DNA of 45,004 nucleotides from Pseudomonadota bacterium (GTDB lineage Bacteria; Bdellovibrionota_B; Oligoflexia; Silvanigrellales; Silvanigrellaceae): assembly GCA_009926615.1 (NCBI GenBank), contig RFOM01000028.1, positions 1 to 45,004 on the forward strand, written 5' to 3'. The translations under genes and the position numbers were made by a program. The notes beneath the pieces were generated by a model. It ran no database searches. It was given only the letters and a program-made list of their open reading frames with translations, and was not told the origin of the DNA. Position 1 is the first letter of the stretch, and each line of letters begins with the position of its first letter. Positions 1 through 8,680 of this stretch are shown here, piece by piece.

Positions 1-144
1 CACCTCCACCGGCGCAGGCCGCTGTAAAACCACCGCCGCCTCCGCCAGCTGCGGCAGCTCAGGCATCAGCACCTCCACCTCCACCGGCGCAGGCCGCTGT
101 AAAACCACCGCCGCCTCCGCCAGCTGCGGCAGCTCAGGCATCAG
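1..144 (+). repeat. In-frame 75-bp tandem repeat (coding)
   Basis: Bases 1-69 recur exactly at 76-144, a period of 75 bp or 25 codons, and the array continues past the left edge. It encodes a Pro/Ala/Gln-rich unit containing AQAAVKPPPPPPAAAAQAS. Exact nucleotide identity between copies, including synonymous positions, points to recent duplication and probable length variation between strains. Confidence 0.9.
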
Positions 145-521
145 TTCCGCCCGCGCCGCCTGCAGCTAAGGCCAACGCAGAGCCGCCTGAAGCCGCTGAC
201 CCTAGTTCCGTAAAAAAAAATGAACCTCCGGCAGTGAATAAAGCCGCTCCGCCAGCTGCTCCGGCAAGTAAAATCGAAGCGGCAGTGAAGAGTGAACCTG
301 CGGTATCAACAGCATCCATTCGGGCATCAGCAAACAGTCTTCATCATTTTGATGCACCGCCGGCCTCAGGGGCTCCGAAAGAACTCGAAGAACTTCTTCA
401 CGGCAAGCAAAAGCAAAATTTGATTTTCGGGATGAAAAAGGAATTTCTTGTTTTATTATCCATTTTTGTAATCGCATTTGTCATCGTCTATTTCATGACC
501 GGTCCCGGCTTCACTCACTAG
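3..521 (+). CDS. Pro/Ala-rich tail-anchored membrane protein, C-terminal part
   Basis: The reading frame is open from the left edge and ends with TAG at 519-521, so the start and any N-terminal domain lie outside the window. The visible 172 residues begin with a Pro/Ala/Gln-rich region containing a 25-residue tandem repeat. A Pro/Ala/Lys linker follows, then a short hydrophilic helix (KELEELLHGKQKQ), a basic patch (GMKKEF) and one strongly hydrophobic segment (VLLSIFVIAFVIVYFM) that ends nine residues before the stop. This layout fits a C-terminally anchored inner-membrane protein with a flexible cytoplasmic or periplasmic spacer. The TPR gene follows about 140 bp downstream on the same strand. 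I do not recognise a family and cannot infer a function without the missing N-terminus. Confidence 0.7.
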   Translation, partial: PPPAQAAVKPPPPPPAAAAQASAPPPPPAQAAVKPPPPPPAAAAQASVPPAPPAAKANAEPPEAADPSSVKKNEPPAVNKAAPPAAPASKIEAAVKSEPAVSTASIRASANSLHHFDAPPASGAPKELEELLHGKQKQNLIFGMKKEFLVLLSIFVIAFVIVYFMTGPGFTH

Positions 522-661
522 CCGACAACTCGCCGTTTTGCCGGTATATTTTCAAACTTGTTATCGAAAAATAAAGACATCTCCAAAGTTTTAAACTTCA
601 GTTCCCAAAAATCATGCCGATATCGATCCATGGAACGGGTGTATAGCTATGGAGATTTCTC

Positions 662-3481
662 ATGGTGTCAGGTCGCTCAAGGACGAAGCCCAGACAGCAA
701 AACGGTACATGGAGCAATTTTCAAAAAAATGCTCTGAACCGCAGGAAAAGGTTGGCTCGTTATCGCCGGCATTCAGCAAGAACATCATATCGGGCGACTC
801 TGTTTGCAGAAGTCAACAAACTTATTTTTGTGCAGGACTTCGAGACTGCGGGCAGACAGCTGGCACAGCTGGCGGGTCTTTACCTCAACGATGCTGAAAT
901 TCACTTTCGCAGAATCGAAGTTGCGTGCAGGACGGAAGCGTTGAGTGAGCTTGTCGAAGAATACAAGCGACTGAAAGCTTTGAATCCTGATCATTTAATT
1001 CTCGAAGCGGCCTGCCTCCTGAGCCAGATTCGCCATGAAGAACTCATGTCCGACGATCCGTCTTTCTCGAAGGAAGACGATTTTGAAAACCTGCGTTCGT
1101 CGGCTCCGGCAAGAGATGTCGTTGCACTCGATGCAGTCAACGAAGGACAGTCGAAGAAAAAACAACCGCATCCGGATGAAGCGACCAGACAACTTCTCGC
1201 CCGCTGGGAGTCGAGCAGGCCTCCTTCGGCACTGTCGACAGCCCGCAGCTGGCGCGTCGAACGATCTCCGATTGTTCCGGACGACATAGTACCCTCGGCA
1301 ATTCCGACCTTACCCGACGCTTCGGCTGACGACGAACTCACCGGCGAGCGGCAGCGCATGACTGAATTGCGTCAGACAGAACAGCCCAGAGGCAGTGAAC
1401 ATCCTCAGCATCCATTGCTGTCCGCCGCTCTGAGACTTCGCGACGTTCAACCAAAGAGCTCGTGGGCGTGGTTTGTGCTGGGCTGCGCATTGGAACTTAC
1501 CGGTCATCTTCAGGAAGCAGTTGATGCGTGGACACGCGCGTTCCAGCTGAATCCGGAATCGCTGGCAGTTCTGGCAACAATGGCAGAGCTTCAGCAAATC
1601 GGAGCCCTGCCCGAAAGCAGTCCGGACTACGCAGACAAATTTGAAAAACTCGACAAATATCTCGTACACGGAACGTATGAAACGCATATTCAACTCTACC
1701 GTTATTTCCTTGAAAAACAGGAAAGCAACCACGCCATCGCGGCCCTGAGAACTCTTGCAGACTGGATGCAGCGTCAGCGCGGGGAAGTTCCGCCCGAAAT
1801 CGAAATACTTTGCCTGCTCGGCGCAATGAATGCCTATAAACTGGACTCCAATTCCGCGGCTGCCGACGCATGCCGGAGAGAGGCTGAAAACATTGCAATT
1901 GCATGCAAGAAATCACCGAAAAGTCCGGCTCAGATTGCTTTCATCGGACAAATTGCGGAGGAATACGGGCTGCCGAATCTGGCTCGGCTTTGTTTTTACT
2001 CCGTGCTCATTGCCAAGGACACGCCGCTTGATCTCGCGAGCAAAACAGCGGCGCACTGCGTTGCTCACTATGCCTCGCTTTCTCTGAAGGAATGCCTCAA
2101 AACCACGTATTTGAATCACTCCGGAAATTCCGAGATTCGCTTTTGTCAGTTGCTCTGCGAACTGACGCTGTCGTCTGTGTCCATCCGGCCTTACATGGAA
2201 CGAAAGAATCGGATCAGGGACGCGCTTTCCAAGAATCAGGCTGCTGTTGCCCTGCAACTCATGCAGGAGGCTCTGCAGGACACGAATGACGATGCCGAAA
2301 TTCACTTTTATATGAGTGAAATGCTCTCACGGCTCGGGATAACAGATCGTGCCAAACATCATTTTTCGATGATGTACGAACTTGATTCGCTCAATGTTGA
2401 TTCGGTCCTCAGGTATCTGAACTTTCTCATCAGAAACAAAGAGTTCTTTTCCGCTCAGGAAATTGCGCGAAAGACAAACGAAATTCACGGACTGACCACG
2501 CAGCAGCGCAGTGAACTTCACTGGGTGCGGGCAAGCGCGCTGCTTGCTGTCGGAGAAGTCGACGAAGCCAAACAGGAAATCGACAGATCGCTCAAGACCA
2601 ATCCGTGGAGCACGCAGTACCTTGTCGTGGCATTGCGTTTGTCGGTTCCGGCGGCAATAAAGGCCAACGACCCGACGTTCGGCGAAAGTGCACTCACGCT
2701 ATTGGAAAGCCAGATCGGAAGCACGGCCAACGGCGCAGCGAGCGATGAAACTCTCGCGCTGCTGATTGAACACGGACGCAAGGCGTTGCAGGCTGGACTC
2801 AGTGAATACGCCTACGTGCTCGGCAAAATTCTGTTCACGATGAATGACAAAAATGAGAACGTCATCGAATTCTTTACCAAGGTCGGTGCAAGCTACGACC
2901 CGCGGCTTGCTGCCCAGCAAACGCTGATGCTTCTGCAGTCAAAATCCGGCGATTGGACTTTCTCGCGGCTGGCCGTCTGCATTGCAAGAATGTACAGTCA
3001 GGCTCTTGAGTGGCCGCTTGTGGACGAATGGCTCGATATTGCCATCAAAGCCGGAATTGAAGACAAGCAAGTCAGGTCAAAGCTTTTTGAACTCGAGGCC
3101 CTGAAACTTGCACTTCACGGAACCAATTTCAGAAAAGCCCAAAGTCTGCTCGAAGCGGCGCTGGACATTTACGACGGCAATCAAAAAGTGCCGGCGGATA
3201 CTGCTGTTCTTCATGGCTACCTTATTCTTGCGCAGGGAAACATTAAGGCGGGTATAGAAAAGATGCAGACCTGCATGGGCGAGCACTCTTCAATCCAGAG
3301 CCTTTATTTCCTGATTAAGGGGCTCCAGAGAGCCGGCCGGTTGTCGGGGCATGAATGTGAAAACATTCTCAGTCTGTATAATTTGGCTCCTACAAATCTT
3401 TTGGAGCAAAAATTAATTGAAGAGATTTACTGCACCGTCGGGACATGCAAAGCTGGAACGCCGGTAAATCTTGCTTGCTGA
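662..3481 (+). CDS. Large TPR-repeat protein of unknown function
   Basis: The product is 939 residues, with no signal peptide or membrane segment, so it is probably cytoplasmic. The first 50 residues are basic. Helical repeat pairs follow at about residues 45-110. After an acidic, low-complexity stretch (about 130-250) there is a canonical TPR around residues 262-305 (WFVLGCALELTGHLQEAVDAW). More TPR-like pairs run from about 530 to 680, for example MSEMLSRLGITDRAKHHFSM and ALLAVGEVDEAKQEIDRSL. TPR arrays are protein-binding scaffolds; no catalytic domain is visible. The ATG at 662 was chosen because GGAG at 651-654 sits 7 nt upstream. An overlapping frame starting at 649 is open for 82 codons but lacks such a site. 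The partner is unknown; the tail-anchored protein upstream is the obvious neighbour. Confidence 0.85.
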   Translation: MVSGRSRTKPRQQNGTWSNFQKNALNRRKRLARYRRHSARTSYRATLFAEVNKLIFVQDFETAGRQLAQLAGLYLNDAEIHFRRIEVACRTEALSELVEEYKRLKALNPDHLILEAACLLSQIRHEELMSDDPSFSKEDDFENLRSSAPARDVVALDAVNEGQSKKKQPHPDEATRQLLARWESSRPPSALSTARSWRVERSPIVPDDIVPSAIPTLPDASADDELTGERQRMTELRQTEQPRGSEHPQHPLLSAALRLRDVQPKSSWAWFVLGCALELTGHLQEAVDAWTRAFQLNPESLAVLATMAELQQIGALPESSPDYADKFEKLDKYLVHGTYETHIQLYRYFLEKQESNHAIAALRTLADWMQRQRGEVPPEIEILCLLGAMNAYKLDSNSAAADACRREAENIAIACKKSPKSPAQIAFIGQIAEEYGLPNLARLCFYSVLIAKDTPLDLASKTAAHCVAHYASLSLKECLKTTYLNHSGNSEIRFCQLLCELTLSSVSIRPYMERKNRIRDALSKNQAAVALQLMQEALQDTNDDAEIHFYMSEMLSRLGITDRAKHHFSMMYELDSLNVDSVLRYLNFLIRNKEFFSAQEIARKTNEIHGLTTQQRSELHWVRASALLAVGEVDEAKQEIDRSLKTNPWSTQYLVVALRLSVPAAIKANDPTFGESALTLLESQIGSTANGAASDETLALLIEHGRKALQAGLSEYAYVLGKILFTMNDKNENVIEFFTKVGASYDPRLAAQQTLMLLQSKSGDWTFSRLAVCIARMYSQALEWPLVDEWLDIAIKAGIEDKQVRSKLFELEALKLALHGTNFRKAQSLLEAALDIYDGNQKVPADTAVLHGYLILAQGNIKAGIEKMQTCMGEHSSIQSLYFLIKGLQRAGRLSGHECENILSLYNLAPTNLLEQKLIEEIYCTVGTCKAGTPVNLAC

Positions 3482-3559
3482 TTGTCAGACAGCACACGCT
3501 TCCGTTGTTGAGTGACTGTCGTTTGTGAGACGCTGGAGACCTGCGTAAGGAAAAACGAC

Positions 3560-4342
3560 ATGGCAACGGGCAGCAAAAGAAATGAGCGCAAACGCGCGTC
3601 TCAGACGGTTGCGCAATTGCGCAACATCAGAAGCAGAGTCAGTCTGGCTCCCGAATGGTGGATTGGCAAATCCCACGTCCTGATCGACATGGACGGCACT
3701 CTTATCGGGCAGCCGGGAGCGCTTTTCCATAATCTGTTTGCAATTTTTGTGCTTCTCAGACTCAAAGCTCTGGGCTCCTACTCGGATCTTTACCGAGCCG
3801 TGACCAAAACAATTCAAACCGTCCTTGCCCCCCATCAGTTTGCAAACAACGAAGACGCATTTTTTGAGACACTCGCCGGCGAACTTAATGTGACCCGCCA
3901 GAAACTCGAAAGATTCGCGGGAAGATTCTTCGATTCGGATTACCCGTTCATCTGTCTTTTTCTTCACAAAGAACCGAATGCCAGAAGACTGCTTGATCTC
4001 CTGCACGCCACGGGCAGGCACGTCACACTCGCGACGAACGCAATCTTTGGCCGACGTGAAATAGAACTCCGGCTCAAAGCCTCGGAACTTTATTTGCACG
4101 ATTTCGATCTGGTCACGTCGTGGGATGTGATGAAATCCACCAAACCGCACAGTGCATTCTTTGAAGAGACTCTCAGGAAAATCGGCGGAAGTCCGGAGTC
4201 GACGGTGATGATCGGCAACGATCCGTTTTACGATCTTCCGGCCCATCAGCTTGGGATTGAAACTCTGCTTGTCGGACAACGCTTGTCCATAGGTGACATT
4301 GCCGACTCGCTCGAAGCTTCCATGCAATCGTCAGCAAAATGA
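3560..4342 (+). CDS. HAD-superfamily hydrolase (phosphatase-like)
   Basis: The 260-residue product carries the haloacid dehalogenase motifs in order: motif I DMDGTL (nucleophile Asp and acid Asp) near residue 43, motif II Thr in VTLATNA, motif III Lys in STKPHSAF, and motif IV GNDPFYDLP with its acidic pair. A helical cap lies between motifs I and II. The set is that of a Mg2+-dependent phosphohydrolase; the substrate cannot be read from sequence. The longest frame opens with GTG at 3512, but ATG 3560 has AAGG 9 nt upstream and removes a Cys-rich leader unlike the family, so I prefer it. The stop lies one base from the convergent NUDIX stop, and no terminator is visible between them. Confidence 0.85.
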   Translation: MATGSKRNERKRASQTVAQLRNIRSRVSLAPEWWIGKSHVLIDMDGTLIGQPGALFHNLFAIFVLLRLKALGSYSDLYRAVTKTIQTVLAPHQFANNEDAFFETLAGELNVTRQKLERFAGRFFDSDYPFICLFLHKEPNARRLLDLLHATGRHVTLATNAIFGRREIELRLKASELYLHDFDLVTSWDVMKSTKPHSAFFEETLRKIGGSPESTVMIGNDPFYDLPAHQLGIETLLVGQRLSIGDIADSLEASMQSSAK

Positions 4343-4343
4343 A

Positions 4344-4934
4344 TCACGCACGCGTGCGACCCTTGAGGTAGGGTTCGGCCACCAAGAGAGCAAGCGCTGC
4401 GAGCGCGTGTTGAATTTGCCCCGAACGCGCCATCACGAGTGCCTCTTCAACGGGAACCATGCGGATCCGAATCACCTCGAACGGATCATGATGGTCCCGC
4501 GGGACAGCCAGAGGCTGGCAGTCAAAAGCAAGAAAATATGTGATCCGGTTTCCCTGAATGGCCGGATTGGGTGCGAACCCCGGCAGAGCAAGCAGACGTT
4601 GACTTGTCAGGCCGGTTTCCTCTTCAAGCTCCCTCAGAGCTGCGAGGGTCAAATCCCGCTCATCCGGATCGACTGCTCCGCCGGGTGTTTCAAGCGTAAT
4701 TGTATCGGTGCCAAAACGATGCTGCTCGATGAGGACAACATGGCCGTCGGCAGTCACGGGAATAACATTGACCCACTGCGCGCAGCGGATGGTGTACATC
4801 GGTCGGGTCAAGGCCCCGTCAAGACTGGTCGCCTCGCGCGCTTCCACTCTGAATATAGGGCAGCTGTACGTTTCCTGAGGCTCGCTCAGTTTAAATTTGC
4901 GAATTTGATCGGCATTTTTTGAACCAACAGTCAT
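4344..4934 (-). CDS. NUDIX hydrolase, ADP-ribose pyrophosphatase-like
   Basis: The protein contains a complete NUDIX box, GX5EX7REUXEEXGU: Gly and Glu of GAVDPDE followed by RELEEETGL, the Mg2+-binding helix that hydrolyses nucleoside diphosphates linked to another group. The upstream strand VVLIEQHRFG and the downstream PGFAPNPAIQGNRITYFLA resemble ADP-ribose/NDP-sugar pyrophosphatases, which is a family-level guess. The longest frame starts at 5006, but the ATG at 4934 has GGAG (complement of 4942-4945) 7 nt upstream. The shorter start also leaves the aldolase promoter at 4965-4994 outside the coding region. The product is 196 residues. Confidence 0.85.
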   Translation of the reverse strand: MTVGSKNADQIRKFKLSEPQETYSCPIFRVEAREATSLDGALTRPMYTIRCAQWVNVIPVTADGHVVLIEQHRFGTDTITLETPGGAVDPDERDLTLAALRELEEETGLTSQRLLALPGFAPNPAIQGNRITYFLAFDCQPLAVPRDHHDPFEVIRIRMVPVEEALVMARSGQIQHALAALALLVAEPYLKGRTRA

Positions 4935-4964
4935 ATACATGCTCCAGATTGCGAAACCACGATT

Positions 4965-4994
4965 TTGCCAGTCCGTCGCAGACAATGCTATGAG
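4965..4994 (+). promoter_or_regulatory. Candidate sigma-70 promoter of the aldolase gene
   Basis: TTGCCA (4965-4970) and TATGAG (4989-4994) are separated by 18 bp. Transcription would start near 5001, leaving a leader of about 35 nt that contains the GGAGG ribosome site of the aldolase. The assignment rests only on hexamer similarity and position. Confidence 0.4.
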
Positions 4995-5035
4995 ACCTGC
5001 ACTCATTTTGACCCGAATCGACCACGGAGGCTCGA

Positions 5036-6073
5036 ATGGCTCTGATATCTCTGCGTCAACTCCTTGATCACGCAGCCGAAAATACCTACGGAATCGCTGC
5101 TTTCAACGTAAACAACCTTGAGCAAATTCAGGCCATCATGGAGGCTGCCAAGGAAACCGACAGCCCCGTGATTATTCAAGCCAGCCGCGGTGCCCGCTCA
5201 TATACCAACGACACTTTTCTGCGCCACCTGATGTTTGCAGCCGTGGAACTCTATCCCGACATTCCGGTATGCGTTCATCAGGACCATGGAAATTCAATGA
5301 CAACTTGCCTTTCGGCCATCAGAAACGGCTTCACGAGCGTGATGATGGACGGGTCCCTGATGGAAGACGGCAAATCGCCTGCAAGTTACGACTACAATGT
5401 AAAAATCACACGTGATGTGGTCCGTTGCGCGCATGCCATGGGAGTCAGCGTCGAGGGAGAGCTCGGTTGTCTGGGGTCACTTGAAACAGGCATGGGAGAA
5501 AAGGAAGACGGACACGGGTTTGAAGGAACACTGTCGCACGATCAGCTTCTCACCGACCCCGACGAAGCGGCACGGTTTGTACAGGAAACCAAAGTTGACG
5601 CGCTGGCAATCGCCATCGGTACGAGTCACGGTGCTTACAAATTCACACGCAAACCGGACGGCGGCATACTGAACATTGAACGTATCAAAGCCATCCACAA
5701 AAAATGTCCGAATACGCACCTTGTCATGCACGGTTCAAGTTCTGTGCCGCAGGATTTGCAGGAAGAATTCCGCAAGTACGGCGGTGAAATGAAAACAACT
5801 TGGGGCGTTCCTGTTTCTGAAATTCAGGAAGGGATCCGTAACGGTGTCCGCAAAATCAACGTCGATACCGACAACCGGCTGGCGATGACCACCGCAATCC
5901 GGAAAGTCTTCACAGAGAACCCTTCCGAATTTGACCTGCGCAAGTATATGGCACCCGCCCGCGCGGCCATGCAAAAGGTTGTTGCCGAAAGAATGGTTCA
6001 ATTCGGGCAGGCCGGACAGGCAAGCAAAATAAAGCCGATGAGTCTTGAAGTCATGGCCAAGAAGTATTTTTGA
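5036..6073 (+). CDS. fba: Class II fructose-1,6-bisphosphate aldolase, Calvin-cycle subtype
   Basis: This zinc enzyme reversibly cleaves fructose-1,6-bisphosphate to dihydroxyacetone phosphate and glyceraldehyde-3-phosphate in glycolysis and gluconeogenesis. The 345-residue length matches the CbbA-like group. Visible hallmarks are the HQDHG metal/catalytic segment near residue 80, [10 protein letters not shown], the zinc-ligand His in [18 protein letters not shown], and the substrate-phosphate segment [15 protein letters not shown] lies 5 nt before the ATG. The name Calvin subtype refers to sequence group only; no RuBisCO or other Calvin gene is present here. The last 23 bases overlap the convergent inositol-monophosphatase-like gene. 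Confidence 0.97.
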   Translation: MALISLRQLLDHAAENTYGIAAFNVNNLEQIQAIMEAAKETDSPVIIQASRGARSYTNDTFLRHLMFAAVELYPDIPVCVHQDHGNSMTTCLSAIRNGFTSVMMDGSLMEDGKSPASYDYNVKITRDVVRCAHAMGVSVEGELGCLGSLETGMGEKEDGHGFEGTLSHDQLLTDPDEAARFVQETKVDALAIAIGTSHGAYKFTRKPDGGILNIERIKAIHKKCPNTHLVMHGSSSVPQDLQEEFRKYGGEMKTTWGVPVSEIQEGIRNGVRKINVDTDNRLAMTTAIRKVFTENPSEFDLRKYMAPARAAMQKVVAERMVQFGQAGQASKIKPMSLEVMAKKYF

Positions 6074-6926
6074 GTTCAGACTTCAGTCGCGTGAGTGTTT
6101 CCAGCATGAACGAGACAACATGGGCAGGGCCGGCCACGATGTGTTTGTCACTCAGAACATCGAAAGGCCGGCCCTGATAATTCAGGGTTATCCCGCCGGC
6201 CTCGCGGATGAGCAAATCGCCTGCAGCCATATCCCATGCGGAAAGTCTTGATTCAAAAAAGCCATTGAAAATTCCGCGGGCCGTCAGGGCGAGATCAAGT
6301 GCTGCGGCCCCGTTGATCCGAACTCCCAGAATTTTATTCTGAAACTCTTCGATACAGCGGATGACGCCATGCAGACTGTCGCCTTTGTTTGAGCTGAATC
6401 CCGTTGCCACACTCCAGCGTCTGGCTTCCTGCCCCGCGTTTACACGCATGGGCTGCCCGTTGATGAATGCCCCCTGAAGACGACCGGCAGTGTAGAGGTC
6501 CTGAGTCGCCGGCTGATAAACGGCTGCCCGTTCACATTCAAATTTTCCGTTCACCATTTTACCGCAAGCTACCGAAATACAATGAAAAATATTACCCTTT
6601 GAAAAATTGGTGGTGCCGTCGATCGGATCAAGAATCCAAACAATGTCTCCTTCCTCCGGCAAGTCGTTTGAGCCGCCGTTTGACCAGCCGGACTCCTCTC
6701 CGAGGACGCGGTGTGAAGGAAAATTTTCAGCAATTTCATTCTTCAAAAATTTCTCGGAGGCAATATCTGCTTCGGTCACCAGACCAAGATCACCGGACTT
6801 TTCGTCAATGCGAATGTCCCTGCGGAAATAGCCGGCGGTCAGCCGGCCGGCAGCGGCAGCCATGTCACCGATCTGCTGCAGTGAAGGAAAATTTGTCGAG
6901 GAATCCTGATGCAAAGAGCCCGTCAT
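6051..6926 (-). CDS. suhB: Inositol monophosphatase family protein (SuhB-like)
   Basis: The 291-residue product has the three metal-site motifs of the Mg2+-dependent, Li+-sensitive phosphatase family: GEESGW (Glu near residue 79), DPIDGTTNF (near residue 97) and [17 protein letters not shown] (Asp near residue 231). Members hydrolyse inositol-1-phosphate, other sugar phosphates or 3'-phosphoadenosine compounds. SuhB in enterobacteria also acts in rRNA antitermination. Which role applies is not decidable here. The ATG at 6926 is preceded by GGAGGG at 9 nt spacing. The final codons lie antisense to the end of the aldolase gene, and rny starts 96 bp away divergently. Confidence 0.9.
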   Translation of the reverse strand: MTGSLHQDSSTNFPSLQQIGDMAAAAGRLTAGYFRRDIRIDEKSGDLGLVTEADIASEKFLKNEIAENFPSHRVLGEESGWSNGGSNDLPEEGDIVWILDPIDGTTNFSKGNIFHCISVACGKMVNGKFECERAAVYQPATQDLYTAGRLQGAFINGQPMRVNAGQEARRWSVATGFSSNKGDSLHGVIRCIEEFQNKILGVRINGAAALDLALTARGIFNGFFESRLSAWDMAAGDLLIREAGGITLNYQGRPFDVLSDKHIVAGPAHVVSFMLETLTRLKSELKNTSWP

Positions 6927-7022
6927 AGTACAATTCCCTCCGCTTGAGCCTTCAAATACAGCGACAAACCATGATAAGGTCGATTTCGGAGCTACGTCCA
7001 GCCCCCGCTAGAAAGGCATAAC

Positions 7023-8609
7023 ATGGAAACCACCACACTCCTCATGTCCGCAGCCGTATGTGCCGTCAGCGGCAGCATCGGGGCCCTGCTGGCTCGCAGG
7101 ATGGTGATGAGGAATCAAAGCGCGATTGAAGGCATCGGTGAATCGGCAGATCAAGTCCTCAGAAACGCAAAAGGCCGTCGTGATGCAATTTTGGAAGAGG
7201 CCCTGCGTGCAGCCCGTGAAGAACTTGAAGCCGAAGCTCAGCGTCACGATGAAGACCGCGCGGTCGTACGCGGATTTCAGGAAGACTTTGAACGCGAACT
7301 CAATCAGCGCCAGAGTAAAATTGACCGCAAATGGAATGAAGTTCAGTCGCAGGAAAACCAGCTGAACGAGCGGCTTCAGAAAAGCCATGAAACTTCGCCC
7401 GAGCTGGTCAGAATAGACGCAGAGAAATCAGAACTGCAAAAGAGCCTCATAGAGTCTCTGACTGTCAGGACCAATGCACGGCGCGAGGAACTCGACTCAG
7501 AGATTCGTGATGAAGTTCTCAATGCGGAAAAATTGGGAATCTCAAAATGGCTGCTTGAGAATCAGGAACAAATCAAAACCGAAGCACAGCGCGGTGCGCG
7601 CGACGTGCTTCAAAATATTTACAATCGATACAGTCCGAGATTCATATGGCCTAAGTCGGGCTTCAATGTTGAAGCCCCGTCGAAAGATGCGGTCATTCGC
7701 CATTTCTCGGAAGGATCTGCTGTTACAGCGCTGCTCTTGGAAGGCACGGATACAGCTCTTGACGCGGTTGTTGACCCGCAGTCAAACGAACCGCCGACCC
7801 TCAAAATTTCAGGCGGAGCGGGCGTAGACAAAGAAGTGATACGGCTTTCGCTGGAAGAAATGTTCGGCCGCAATCAGTTTCATCCTGATAAAGTTCGCCA
7901 GATTCTTCAAAAGCACCGGCAAAACCTCGACCGGCTGACTTTGCGCATGGGTCAGGATGCCCTCAGAATCTTGGGACTCGATGACATGCATCCCGAGATC
8001 CTCAAACTCATCGGTGCTCTCAATTACCGGACGAGTCATCGCCAGAATCAATACTTCCACTCTCTCGAAGTTGCCCGCCTTGCGGGGATGCTTGCCGACG
8101 AAGTCGGAGTTGATTCCAAGCTGGCCAAACGGTCCGGAATACTTCATGACATCGGCAAAGTCCTTGATTACAAGATTGAAGGAAGCCATGCGGTCATCAG
8201 CGGTGATTATGCAACGCGCTTCGGCGAGGCGGAAATCGTTGTAGATACTGTTCTTTCGCACCATGACGACAAAATTGTCGAGACTCCTCACGCCTACATT
8301 CTCAAAGCTGCCGATGCGATGAGCGGTGCCCGTCCCGGTGCGCGTGTAGACATGGAAGAAGGCTTTCAAAAGAGAATCGAAGGTATTGCGGAAGTCATCA
8401 ACAGTTTTCAGCCTCAGGGCGTTACGGGTTCTGCGATTATGCATGCAGGCCGTGAAGTCCATGTGTTTGTCGACAACCGCAAAATCAAAGAAAAGGATAT
8501 CGATCCGCTGGCGCAGAACATCTGCCGGAAGCTTGAATCTGACGTTCAGTTCCCCGGACAAATCAAAGTCACTGTTGTCCGGCGCATAGAAATTTCGGAA
8601 GTTGCCTGA
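7023..8609 (+). CDS. rny: Ribonuclease Y with degenerate KH motif
   Basis: RNase Y is a membrane-anchored endoribonuclease that starts mRNA decay. This 528-residue protein has the usual order: an N-terminal membrane segment (about residues 6-26), a long charged coiled coil (about 45-200), a KH-like region (about 212-285) and an HD domain with HSLEVA, HDIGK (375-379), SHHDD and DAMSGARPGAR. The HD metal residues are intact, so catalysis is expected. The KH region keeps its surroundings (SLEEMFGRNQFHP corresponds to the usual helix plus RIHP), but the normally near-invariant GREGRNIR loop is replaced by FSEGSAVT, which lacks GxxG. RNA contact through KH should therefore be altered. AAAGG lies 7 nt before the ATG. 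The gene ends in a strong terminator. Confidence 0.93.
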   Translation: METTTLLMSAAVCAVSGSIGALLARRMVMRNQSAIEGIGESADQVLRNAKGRRDAILEEALRAAREELEAEAQRHDEDRAVVRGFQEDFERELNQRQSKIDRKWNEVQSQENQLNERLQKSHETSPELVRIDAEKSELQKSLIESLTVRTNARREELDSEIRDEVLNAEKLGISKWLLENQEQIKTEAQRGARDVLQNIYNRYSPRFIWPKSGFNVEAPSKDAVIRHFSEGSAVTALLLEGTDTALDAVVDPQSNEPPTLKISGGAGVDKEVIRLSLEEMFGRNQFHPDKVRQILQKHRQNLDRLTLRMGQDALRILGLDDMHPEILKLIGALNYRTSHRQNQYFHSLEVARLAGMLADEVGVDSKLAKRSGILHDIGKVLDYKIEGSHAVISGDYATRFGEAEIVVDTVLSHHDDKIVETPHAYILKAADAMSGARPGARVDMEEGFQKRIEGIAEVINSFQPQGVTGSAIMHAGREVHVFVDNRKIKEKDIDPLAQNICRKLESDVQFPGQIKVTVVRRIEISEVA

Positions 8610-8622
8610 GAACTGAATTCAA

Positions 8623-8667
8623 AAAACAAAGAAGCCGCCGGTGATTTGCCGGCGGCTTCTTTGTTTT
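8623..8667. terminator. Bidirectional intrinsic terminator between rny and the recJ-operon OMP gene
   Basis: A perfect 19-bp stem (aaaacaaagaagccgccgg with its complement at 8649-8667) encloses a 7-nt loop. It has a G/C-rich core, an A-run on the left and a T-rich right end, so it works on both strands and serves the two convergent genes. Confidence 0.93.
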
Positions 8668-8680
8668 GTTACGGACGATC

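Noticed and set aside
1..144. Tandem repeat considered as a CRISPR or structural DNA repeat
   Set aside because: There are no unique spacers, and the unit is an exact multiple of three that keeps one open frame, so it is a protein-coding repeat.
649..897. 82-codon ORF overlapping the start of the TPR gene in another frame, with protein-like composition
   Set aside because: The ribosome site GGAG at 651-654 fits the TPR start at 662, and the TPR frame is clearly coding from about residue 45. A frameshift near 780 cannot be excluded but is not needed.
3485..4327. 280-codon ORF antisense to the HAD hydrolase
   Set aside because: It mirrors the HAD gene, which has all catalytic motifs. The antisense product has no recognisable features and no ribosome site.
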